A stretch of DNA of 6,458 nt, taken from NCBI GenBank assembly GCA_030636745.1, contig DAOVWH010000094.1:1-6458 (forward strand), read 5' to 3'. Numbering within the stretch: the first letter of the stretch is position 1; every line of letters begins with the position of its first letter. The notes under the pieces were generated by a model, which ran no database searches, had not been told where the DNA came from, and saw only the letters and a list, made by a program, of their open reading frames with translations. The stretch is from UBA1672 sp023140905. Its GTDB lineage: Bacteria > Pseudomonadota > Alphaproteobacteria > Micavibrionales > Micavibrionaceae. The position numbers were made by a program, and so were the translations under genes. This document shows, one piece after another, positions 1 through 5,424 of the stretch.

Positions 1-38
1 TACCAAAAAGCGGTGCCTTACCACTTGGCCACACCCCA
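1..38 (-). tRNA. tRNA-Gln (TTG), 5' half only, cut by window edge
   Basis: Read on the minus strand from 38 down, the sequence begins TGGGGTGTGGCCAAGTGGTA, the typical start of bacterial tRNA-Gln. The D-arm follows, then the anticodon stem and a loop containing TTG followed by G37. The 3' half lies outside the window, so the acceptor stem and T-arm cannot be checked. It is co-oriented with the tRNA-Thr gene 130 bp upstream, so the two could share a transcript. The identification rests on close resemblance to known tRNA-Gln(TTG) sequences. Confidence 0.88.
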
Positions 39-168
39 GCAAGAGATGTATATATTTTCACATAATCCGAACCCTGACAGGGGGGCGCGAAAGGTAAACT
101 CCAGCGCCAATATGGATCATAACCAAGAACAGCAAACCATTCATAACACCTTCACATAAAAGGAAGAA

Positions 169-244
169 TGGTGCCGCAACCAAGATTCGAACTCGGGGCC
201 TGATGATTACAAATCAACTGCTCTACCAACTGAGCTATTGCGGC
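169..244 (-). tRNA. tRNA-Thr (TGT)
   Basis: This is a complete 76-nt tRNA including an encoded CCA end. The acceptor stem GCCGCAA pairs perfectly with TTGCGGC. The D-arm is GCTC...GAGC, the anticodon loop TTTGTAA carries TGT, and the T-arm is CCGAG-TTCGAAT-CTTGG with one G-T pair. The anticodon stem (GTTGA/TCATC) has one T-T mismatch, which is slightly unusual but leaves four pairs. A good -10 box lies just upstream. A partial copy of its 5' half sits at 342-381. Confidence 0.95.
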
Positions 245-266
245 GTACACTATTCTCATCCACCTT

Positions 267-294
267 ATTATAACCTTTTTACAGATCGGGGTAA
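267..294 (-). promoter_or_regulatory. Promoter of tRNA-Thr
   Basis: On the minus strand a perfect TATAAT (complement of 267-272) lies 22 nt before the tRNA 5' end. That would put the transcription start near 260 with a short leader. The -35 is weak: TTACCC about 16 bp further upstream is the best match. The perfect -10 and its spacing before a stable RNA gene are the main support. Confidence 0.6.
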
Positions 295-311
295 GATGGC
301 AACCCCTTAAA

Positions 312-381
312 AACCAAGCACTCCACAACGAAGACCGTTTAATTACAAATCAACTGCTCTACCAACTGAGCTATTGCGGCG
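312..381 (-). pseudogene. Truncated tRNA-Thr copy (5' half intact, 3' half decayed)
   Basis: Positions 342-381 are identical over 40 bp to 206-245, which covers the tRNA-Thr acceptor 5' strand, D-arm, anticodon stem 5' strand and anticodon loop. Beyond 342 the match breaks down, but the string AACCAAG (312-318) lies at almost the same distance as in the intact gene (178-184). This suggests a tandem duplicate whose T-arm and 3' acceptor strand have decayed. No complementary acceptor strand or CCA is present, so it cannot fold as a tRNA. An alternative is a half-tRNA left by integration of a mobile element. Confidence 0.7.
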
Positions 382-690
382 CACAAACTCTTTACTAATC
401 TCTTTAATATCCTCATCAAAGACACTAGCTAGATCGAAGCCTCATATCAACTTTTCGAAACATTCTTCTATACGAGCTATAAATTTTTGTCCAGCACAAA
501 ATAGAGGATATAGCCCAATAATTAAACTCTGTAAATGATAACAACTTTAAAATTCCACACTTCTTTTGATATTATTTAAAGAAACTCGCATGCGTGCGCG
601 CAAAACATGCACATTATCTTTTTGCCGATAAAAGTTTAACCCATTGTATTGATTCATTATTATCAGCCCATATGTCTCTAAAATAATGGT
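382..690 (-). pseudogene. Degraded gene of unknown family with two in-frame stops
   Basis: One minus-strand frame reads as protein-like from about 690 to 382 but is interrupted by TAA (547-549) and TGA (442-444). Recognisable stretches include MNQYNGLNFYRQKDNVHVLR, then SLIIGLYPLFCAGQKFIARI, then GFDLASVFDEDIKEISKEF. The composition, with mixed charged and hydrophobic residues and no low-complexity runs, suggests former coding sequence, but I do not recognise the family. It is bounded upstream by the IS5-type element at 712 and downstream runs straight into the tRNA-Thr fragment. A chance open stretch broken by stops is the alternative, so confidence is low. Confidence 0.35.
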
Positions 691-711
691 CTATAACCTT
701 ATGATAAAGCC

Positions 712-730
712 TATAGGCCCCTCTGCAAAA
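712..730 (+). repeat. Left terminal inverted repeat of the IS5-type element
   Basis: TATAGGCCCCTCTGCAAAA is the mirror of 1065-1083 with two mismatches. The core CTCTGCAAAA also occurs at the end of the second copy (5384-5393, opposite strand). Confidence 0.75.
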
Positions 731-829
731 TGTAATTGATCTTAATGATTGATATTTTCAGCATCTATAATTTTTGTTACATCCTGTTTTTTTCGCTGTG
801 GTTTGTATTTTTCCTTATTTTAGACACAC

Positions 830-1044
830 TTATCCTGTTGATAGCATCTGTTTTCGACATAGATACAGGTTTGATAATGCGCAAAGTATTGTAAATTGTG
901 ATGCATTTTTAGCAAGCTCTTTATAGCGTAGTTTTCTGTGTCCCCATTGTTCTTTATATAACGTGAAACGGATGTTCTACCTTGGCTCTGAGCGAAGAAT
1001 GTTTGCGTTTCATCAGGTATTTCATACTTCTTTGCACGATATTG
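830..1044 (-). pseudogene. Deleted and frameshifted IS5-family transposase
   Basis: A short start region reading QRSMKYLMKRK (GTG or later start) is fused in frame at about 1001 to the conserved end of a DDE transposase, SLRAKVEHPFHVI. An extra base at 956 then shifts the frame, and the match continues as KEQWGHRKLRYKELAKNASQ and ILCALSNLYLCRKQ to a TAA at 830-832. The pattern VEHPF-VIK-FG-RK-RY-GLAKN-AQ-LFALSNL is the signature C-terminal end of one IS5-family group, including the region around the catalytic Glu. The first two catalytic acidic residues are gone. It cannot make a working enzyme. Confidence 0.82.
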
Positions 1045-1083
1045 TTCTACAACATTTCTATGGCTTTTGCAGAGGATCCTATA
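1002..1083 (-). repeat. 82-bp repeat, copy 1 (IS5-type 5' end)
   Basis: Aligns without gaps to 5320-5401 with about 10 mismatches (near 88% identity). Both copies carry the terminus, the untranslated leader with a shared TAG, and the first transposase codons up to KRK. After KRK copy 1 jumps to the transposase C-terminal region, while copy 2 continues with the true N-terminal region. Confidence 0.9.
1065..1083 (-). repeat. Right terminal inverted repeat of the IS5-type element (transposase 5' side)
   Basis: Read on the minus strand this is TATAGGATCCTCTGCAAAA, pairing with 712-730. It lies at the start of the transposase gene, the usual place for the left end of an IS. Confidence 0.75.
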
Positions 1084-1104
1084 TTAGTTGGAGAAGCTAT
1101 CTTT

Positions 1105-2631
1105 CTATCCTTCAGAAAAAAGGTCTACACATTGGCTACCATTATAAACACCATCACGCTCGCGTTTTGAAGCATCATTGCGTTGTTCTTCAAGGCGTTT
1201 GAAATAAAGATCATCAATGTCGCCTGTGACATATTCTCCATTGAAAACAGAACAGTCAAAATTACGTGGCGTGCTGCATTCATCGCTTGGTGTGGCTGCT
1301 TTGATAAGATCTTCAAGATCTTGATAAATAATCCAGTCTGCGCCGATTTCCTGACAGATTTCGTCTTCTGTGCGGTTATGAGCAACAAGCTCTGATTTTA
1401 CAGGCATGTCAATGCCATAAACATTAGGATAAAGAACCGGCGGAGATGCTGAGGCAAAATAGACTTTTCTTGCTCCGGCTTCGCGGGCCATATCTACAAT
1501 TTTTTTCGATGTTGTTCCACGTACAATAGAATCATCAACCAATAAAACGTTTTTATCCTGAAATTCTAATGGAATTGCATTGAGTTTTTGTTTCACTGAT
1601 TTTTCACGTTCAGCTTGACCGGGCATAATAAAGGTACGGCCAATATAGCGGTTCTTAACAAAGCCCTCACGGAATTTCAGACCTAATGAGTTTGCTAATT
1701 CTATAGCACTGGGACGACTGGATTCAGGAATTGGAATAACAACATCAATATCATGATCCGGGAATTTACGCATAATTTTTTGAGATAGATACTTACCCAT
1801 GCGTACACGTGTTTTATAAACCAGACTACCTTCGATAATTGAGTCAGGACGCGCAAAATACACATATTCAAAAATACAAGGTGCAGCAAGACGAGCGCCG
1901 TTGCAAACTTTACTATGAAAATTGCCGTCTTGGTCAATGTAGACAATCTCACCAGCCTTGATATCGCGTTCTATTTTGTAGCCTAATGCATCCAGAGCAA
2001 CGCTTTCTGAAGCAATCATATAATCGGTGGTGCCATCTTTATTCTTACGGCTACCGTAGATGAGAGGGCGAATACCGTTGGGATCACGAAATCCAAACAT
2101 ACCATAACCAGAAAGCATTCCTACGACTGCGTAAGCTCCACGGCAACGCTTGTATAAGCTTTCCATCGCAGTAAACATATCTTCTGCTGTGAGATTCATT
2201 TTTCCAAGTTTTTGTAATTCATGAGCAATTACATTGAGTAAAACTTCGGAATCTGAATTTGTATTAACGTGGCGAAGATCTGATTTAAATAACTCACTCG
2301 TGAGTTCTTCTTGATTCGTTAAGTTCCCATTATGGGCAACAACAATGCCATAAGGAGAATTTACGTAAAGAGGCTGGGCTTCAGCAGAACAAGATCCCCC
2401 TGCGGTTGGGTAGCGAACATGTCCTATGCCGCAATTTCCGTGTAAATGGGTCATATGTTTCAGAGTGAAGATATCGCGTACCATTCCATTATTTTTACGA
2501 AGGAAAAACTTTCCATCTGATTCTGTAACAATGCCGGCGGCATCTTGGCCGCGGTGTTGTAATATAGTCAAGGCATCATAAAGATCGTGGTTAACAGGAG
2601 AATGGGAGAAAATTCCAACAATACCGCACAT
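1105..2631 (-). CDS. purF: Amidophosphoribosyltransferase (glutamine PRPP amidotransferase)
   Basis: PurF makes 5-phosphoribosylamine from PRPP and glutamine, the first committed step of purine synthesis, in the cytoplasm. The 508-residue length matches the E. coli type (about 505). The N-terminal Ntn glutaminase domain starts MCGIVGIF with the nucleophile Cys2 directly after Met, so no propeptide is needed and the start is fixed. Further glutaminase motifs are LQHRGQDAAG (24-33), GHVRYPTAG (70-78) and AHNGNL (99-104). FRDPNGIRPL is at 181-190. The C-terminal phosphoribosyltransferase domain carries VIPIPESSRPSAIELA (298-313) and the PRPP loop VLLVDDSIVRGTTS (362-375). The ending with NFDCSVFNGEYVTGDID (457-473) is typical. 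The reading frame is intact. The Shine-Dalgarno sequence is poor. No cvpA is adjacent, unlike many operons, and an IS remnant lies just downstream. Confidence 0.98.
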   Translation of the reverse strand: MCGIVGIFSHSPVNHDLYDALTILQHRGQDAAGIVTESDGKFFLRKNNGMVRDIFTLKHMTHLHGNCGIGHVRYPTAGGSCSAEAQPLYVNSPYGIVVAHNGNLTNQEELTSELFKSDLRHVNTNSDSEVLLNVIAHELQKLGKMNLTAEDMFTAMESLYKRCRGAYAVVGMLSGYGMFGFRDPNGIRPLIYGSRKNKDGTTDYMIASESVALDALGYKIERDIKAGEIVYIDQDGNFHSKVCNGARLAAPCIFEYVYFARPDSIIEGSLVYKTRVRMGKYLSQKIMRKFPDHDIDVVIPIPESSRPSAIELANSLGLKFREGFVKNRYIGRTFIMPGQAEREKSVKQKLNAIPLEFQDKNVLLVDDSIVRGTTSKKIVDMAREAGARKVYFASASPPVLYPNVYGIDMPVKSELVAHNRTEDEICQEIGADWIIYQDLEDLIKAATPSDECSTPRNFDCSVFNGEYVTGDIDDLYFKRLEEQRNDASKRERDGVYNGSQCVDLFSEG

Positions 2632-2687
2632 ATGTTTATCGTAACTTTCTTATGCTGTTTATGCATAATTCAGGATGGTAAAAAGCT

Positions 2688-2716
2688 AAACTATGGCTAA
2701 AGAGCTTGGATTTCAA
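2688..2716 (-). promoter_or_regulatory. Possible purF promoter
   Basis: On the minus strand TTGAAA (complement of 2711-2716) and TAGTTT (complement of 2688-2693) are 17 bp apart, with the -10 about 56 nt before the purF start. The -35 is good and the -10 poor. No PurR-type palindrome or purine riboswitch is evident between 2632 and 2819. Confidence 0.25.
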
Positions 2717-2797
2717 GTATATTCTCGTAGCAACGCCAAAGCTTTACACAGAGCACAAGCTATACTCACTATTTTTTTTACTGATAATTAATATGGG

Positions 2798-2815
2798 TGC
2801 TACATTAATGTAGCA
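2798..2815. repeat. Perfect 18-bp palindrome after the 468-aa gene
   Basis: TGCTACATTAATGTAGCA is a perfect palindrome beginning 4 bp past the stop codon of the minus-strand gene at 2820-4226. As RNA it would form a 7-bp stem with a TTAA loop. On the minus strand no T-run follows, so it is not a classic intrinsic terminator. The run of eight T on the plus strand lies on the wrong side for either orientation. It could be an mRNA 3'-end stabilising hairpin or a dimeric repressor site between this gene and purF. Confidence 0.5.
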
Positions 2816-2819
2816 ATGC

Positions 2820-4226
2820 CTAATTTATTTGACTTGGTTTATATACACTTGTTGAGGGGGTATCATTGATAAATACAACACTTGTTATTCTTGCTCGCGC
2901 GTCAAGCATATCTGCTGCTGCTGGAGATACATGTATTGGCAAATCAGAAGCCATCGTGTTCATCCGTTCATCTAACTGCTGAAATATAAACTCCCCACTT
3001 CCCTGATCTCTGAGTTCACAAAGCATTAATTGTAGATGAGCATCGCATGCTTGAACGCTTGATAAAGCTGCCATTTCCGGTTGCATTGCGAGAACAGCCG
3101 GAGATCTTGGCAGAATCATGCGGACACCCTCCAGAGATATGTTATCACGCTCACCTGCAAAAAACTCTTGCACACTTTTTGCTACAGTTTGTCCCTTATC
3201 AACAACAGTATCTGCTATACTGCCACCCACACGTGTTCCATCTGCATTTGAGGGTATAGCGTCTACCGCCCCTAATTGCTTGTGATTTGGTGTGGAAGAA
3301 TTCGCTCCTTCGGGTTCTTGCACAGAATAACCGGTAAAATCCTTTAGCTGACTATGGTATTCTAAATTAATCTTTTGAACATTCATAACCTTTCTAATAG
3401 CGTCATGCCGAGCAAGAAACCATGAATCAGCAGGAGTTTTCCCAATGAGTGTTTCGTAAATAACAATACCTGCAGATTCACTAAGGTTGCTGTCTCCTGT
3501 AAGATTTGGATTATAAAGATAGTTTAACTCTGTCTTCTCAAAAAATCTTCCTAGAGACAATTTAACATTCGGAAACATCTCCATCATCTCACTATGTAGA
3601 GGACTGATAATAGACCTTTGAAATGTATCTAATGGCCAATTACCATTACTTTCATAATGAAATGCAATGTCAGCATTTTTTTGCCCCACTCCCACTCTGG
3701 CTTCCACTGCCTTGCCAACTGTAGTTCCAACTTCACTCAAGAATCCAGCACGACCATTTTTGTCTCCGAAAAAAGTCATATCCAAGGTTACTGCTTTAAG
3801 ATCTACACCGACGGCAGCCTCACTTGTATTATTCTTTCCAATTGTAAACGAGGTGTGCACAGGCCCCAGATTTGTAGTTAATCCTGCATTATTGGCAATA
3901 TTACCATCGCTGTCTATACTCACATTACCTTTCAAAGGATAAATTCTCCCTGAGCCAGATATTGAGCCACCATACTTACTAACCTCAATACTGCCATCTC
4001 CGCTAATATTGCTATTTAGAAAGTTTACTCCCCCTTTAAGTGTAAAAATATTATAATCAACATTAGATGAATATCTTTCAAATTTAAATGCATAATTACC
4101 TACGCGCCTATATGCTGAGACAAACTCATTGCTGATAACCATTGTTGACGCATTTGAAACAACTTCGTTGGGAATCAACCTTGTGGCTCTGTCAATTATT
4201 TTCTGTCTATCATTTACATCAGTCAT
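2820..4226 (-). CDS. Unknown 468-aa protein with Gly/Asn/Ser-rich beta region
   Basis: I do not recognise this family. Three parts can be seen. Residues 1-50 are polar and probably helical. Residues about 57-190 show alternating hydrophobic/polar strands rich in Gly, Asn and Ser (for example NSNISGDGSIEVS, GGSISGSGRIYPLKGNVSID), as in beta-sheet repeat, barrel or solenoid proteins. Residues 200-468 are mixed, with a Pro/Asn/Ser linker near 305-335 and helices at 340-425. There is no signal peptide or membrane segment, so it is cytoplasmic or exported by another route. The ATG start is supported by a strong ribosome site, AAAGGGGG, 6 nt upstream. It overlaps the stop of the DUF2927-like gene by 8 bp, so the two are probably translated together and may work together. 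A secreted or surface protein is possible but not shown. Confidence 0.75.
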   Translation of the reverse strand: MTDVNDRQKIIDRATRLIPNEVVSNASTMVISNEFVSAYRRVGNYAFKFERYSSNVDYNIFTLKGGVNFLNSNISGDGSIEVSKYGGSISGSGRIYPLKGNVSIDSDGNIANNAGLTTNLGPVHTSFTIGKNNTSEAAVGVDLKAVTLDMTFFGDKNGRAGFLSEVGTTVGKAVEARVGVGQKNADIAFHYESNGNWPLDTFQRSIISPLHSEMMEMFPNVKLSLGRFFEKTELNYLYNPNLTGDSNLSESAGIVIYETLIGKTPADSWFLARHDAIRKVMNVQKINLEYHSQLKDFTGYSVQEPEGANSSTPNHKQLGAVDAIPSNADGTRVGGSIADTVVDKGQTVAKSVQEFFAGERDNISLEGVRMILPRSPAVLAMQPEMAALSSVQACDAHLQLMLCELRDQGSGEFIFQQLDERMNTMASDLPIHVSPAAADMLDARARITSVVFINDTPSTSVYKPSQIN

Positions 4227-5067
4227 GAGTGCCCCCTTTAAGCATGCTTAAATAGTTCTCTTTTGAATCAGAATAAATCAGATCAAAAATACTTTTGATT
4301 TGTTGTAAGTTTTGACCACTTTTAAATTCAGGACGATAGAGAAGATACAAGAGAAACTTGTCTAATTTTGTGAACTGTATTTTTTCGTAAGAGGAGCATG
4401 CGAGAAAACTAAACGGCTGACTATCCAGATATCCCCAAAAACCAAACGCAGCGTAGAAATGTGTGGCCATGCAATATTTTGCATTTTCGTTGTTTGTATC
4501 TACTATTGTAAGAACAGTCGATATATCTTTTGTTCCAACATTGCTAATAGATATAGAATAACAACCATCTTCAATATTGTTTATGCTGTTGTATTTCATT
4601 CGTGAACGAGCTTCATCTACAATCCTTTGACTAAATTTTTGTTTCCATTCTTCTAAAGATTTAGTCACGTCATCAGAAAAAACCATAAGATATCTAGGAG
4701 GCCTCTCTGATTCTATCTCATAAGGAAAGAATATGTCCAGTTCTCTAATAGCTTCATGTGTTAACTGAGGTAGAAAATTTTGCGCCTCACCTACTGCCAT
4801 AAATAGCATTTTTTTCTGCCATTTATGCAGTGATTTCCCCATAACAACCCAGTGACCATAATCAGCCAGCCCCACTTGTTTTGAAAAAGCGTGCCATACA
4901 CACTCTTTCTCATTTATGCACTCATCTACACTTGTTGCTTTATAAGTCGACTGCTGCTTATATTCATGAGCTGGGCAAACAACCGTAATACCAAACACAA
5001 TAAATAGGGCCGGAATAAAAAATATTAGAATAGTTGTTGCTTTTTTCTTGCTCACAGCTTTATACAT
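4219..5067 (-). CDS. Membrane-anchored or secreted DUF2927-like protein
   Basis: This is a 282-residue protein. Residues 1-11 are basic (KAVSKKKA) and 12-31 hydrophobic (TILIFFIPALFIVFGITVV), forming a signal peptide or single N-terminal anchor, so the rest lies in the periplasm. Cys31 follows TVV, a poor lipobox, so a lipoprotein is unlikely but not excluded. The body resembles DUF2927 proteins: a central strand STVLTIVD (183-190), then YCMATHFYAAFGFWG (198-212), where the family has Cys plus an often degenerate metzincin-like helix, and LDKFLLYLLYRPEFKSGQNL (235-254), matching the family's L-LDRLLLRLLYDPRL-PGM pattern. No HExxH zinc motif is present, so proteolysis is not predicted. The assignment is from pattern memory only and the function is unknown. 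There is no clear Shine-Dalgarno sequence at the start. It is coupled to the next gene. Confidence 0.72.
   Translation of the reverse strand: MYKAVSKKKATTILIFFIPALFIVFGITVVCPAHEYKQQSTYKATSVDECINEKECVWHAFSKQVGLADYGHWVVMGKSLHKWQKKMLFMAVGEAQNFLPQLTHEAIRELDIFFPYEIESERPPRYLMVFSDDVTKSLEEWKQKFSQRIVDEARSRMKYNSINNIEDGCYSISISNVGTKDISTVLTIVDTNNENAKYCMATHFYAAFGFWGYLDSQPFSFLACSSYEKIQFTKLDKFLLYLLYRPEFKSGQNLQQIKSIFDLIYSDSKENYLSMLKGGTHD
4231..4239 (-). promoter_or_regulatory. Ribosome binding site of the 468-aa gene, inside the upstream gene
   Basis: The minus strand reads AAAGGGGGC about 5-7 nt before the ATG at 4226. It lies within the last codons (KGG) of the upstream gene, whose stop overlaps the start (ATGACTGA). 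This fixes the start of the 468-aa protein and suggests translational coupling. Confidence 0.75.
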
Positions 5068-5240
5068 ACAACATTATTTCAAACCATCATAGCTTTTAAG
5101 ACAACAGCTGCCTTTCCCTGCCAAGCATTTTGAGCTATTCTTGAAGGAATGTGGATGGTGATTTAACAAATCGTGACTCAACAGACTAATTAAGACAATG
5201 GGTTAAACAATATTTGAACTAGTTAGCTAGGACAGCCCCC
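5068..5240. other. Intergenic stretch upstream of the DUF2927-like gene
   Basis: No coding frame is visible. It should hold the promoter of the two-gene unit. The best minus-strand candidate is TTGTCT, 17 bp, then TGAAAT close to the start codon, which would leave almost no leader, so I do not call it firmly. It shares a 14-bp string (ACAATGGGTTAAAC, 5195-5208) in inverted orientation with 634-647, possibly by chance. Confidence 0.4.
5222..5240 (-). mobile_element. Possible terminus of a second, different insertion sequence
   Basis: On the minus strand GGGGGCTGTCCTAGCTAACT begins exactly where similarity to the IS5-type transposase stops. G-rich ends of the form GGGGnTGTCC are common IS termini, and the preceding TTAG could be a target site. 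No matching opposite end is found in the window, so only one end would remain. This is an inference from form and position. Confidence 0.3.
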
Positions 5241-5401
5241 TAAGCCTAATCGTTTTTACTAGACGTTTCTATTGGACAACTACATCCATCTCATCGAGAA
5301 ATCTCTCAATCCGTAATTCTTTGCGTTTCATCATATATCTAATGCTTCTTTGCATGATATTATTCTACAACATTTCTATGGCTTTTGCAGAGAGTTCTAT
5401 A
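5241..5401 (-). mobile_element. IS5-type element, 5' end fragment
   Basis: From 5401 down on the minus strand this repeats the element end (TATAGAACTCTCTGCAAAA) and continues into the true transposase N-terminus: an ATG at 5355, then MQRSIRYMMKRKELRIERFL and DEMDVVV. The next residues should be PWKRLV, as in IS5-family N-termini (RERFL-EMD-VVPW). Here CAA-TAG (stop at 5269-5271) replaces CCA-TGG, and KRLVKTI follows. The similarity ends near 5245, so the remaining transposase is absent. It starts 23 bp beyond the hydrolase stop codon and reads in the same direction. Confidence 0.75.
5320..5401 (-). repeat. 82-bp repeat, copy 2 (IS5-type 5' end)
   Basis: Ungapped partner of 1002-1083, offset 4318 bp. 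It is in the same orientation, so the pair forms direct repeats around purF and the two-gene unit. Confidence 0.9.
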
Positions 5402-5424
5402 CAGAAAAACGCACGTCAAATTTA

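Larger units (their letters stand above)
712..1083 (-). mobile_element. Internally deleted IS5-family element (MITE-like), TATA-flanked
   Basis: The ends form an inverted repeat: TATAGGCCCCTCTGCAAAA at 712-730 and, on the other strand, TATAGGATCCTCTGCAAAA at 1083-1065, with 17 of 19 bases matching. The outer TATA on both sides may be a 4-bp target duplication, giving an element of 716-1079 (364 bp). Inside, on the minus strand, the transposase start region (about 1083-1002, shared with 5320-5401) is joined directly to its C-terminal end. A full IS5-type transposase gene is near 1 kb, so roughly 700 bp are missing. The element ends 21 bp from the purF stop. With both ends intact it might once have been moved in trans by a full copy. 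Confidence 0.8.

Noticed and set aside
100..140. Possible extra tRNA or terminator hairpin (GGCGC...GCGCC) between the two tRNA genes
   Set aside because: No full cloverleaf can be built, and no T-run follows the stem on the minus strand.
982..1170. Plus-strand frame with a signal-peptide-like stretch (ILFYNISMAFAE), also present at 5342-5425 as a 27-aa frame
   Set aside because: Both are antisense to IS5-type element ends and transposase start codons. The hydrophobic string is a by-product of the repeated IS terminus, and the frames have no convincing ribosome sites.
2772..2797. T-run next to the palindrome as an intrinsic terminator
   Set aside because: The T-run precedes the hairpin on the plus strand and would be an A-run before it on neither transcript's 3' side, so the order is wrong in both directions.
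4978..4980. Lipoprotein signal at Cys31 of the DUF2927-like protein
   Set aside because: The residues before Cys are TVV, lacking the small residue expected at -1 and Leu at -3.
4219..5067. Active metalloprotease
   Set aside because: No HExxH motif is present. The corresponding stretch reads ATHFYAAFGF, so zinc-dependent catalysis is not supported.
5195..5208. 14-bp inverted match to 634-647 (GTTTAACCCATTGT)
   Set aside because: In AT-rich DNA of this length a 14-bp match on either strand is not improbable, and the flanking similarity fades after a few bases.
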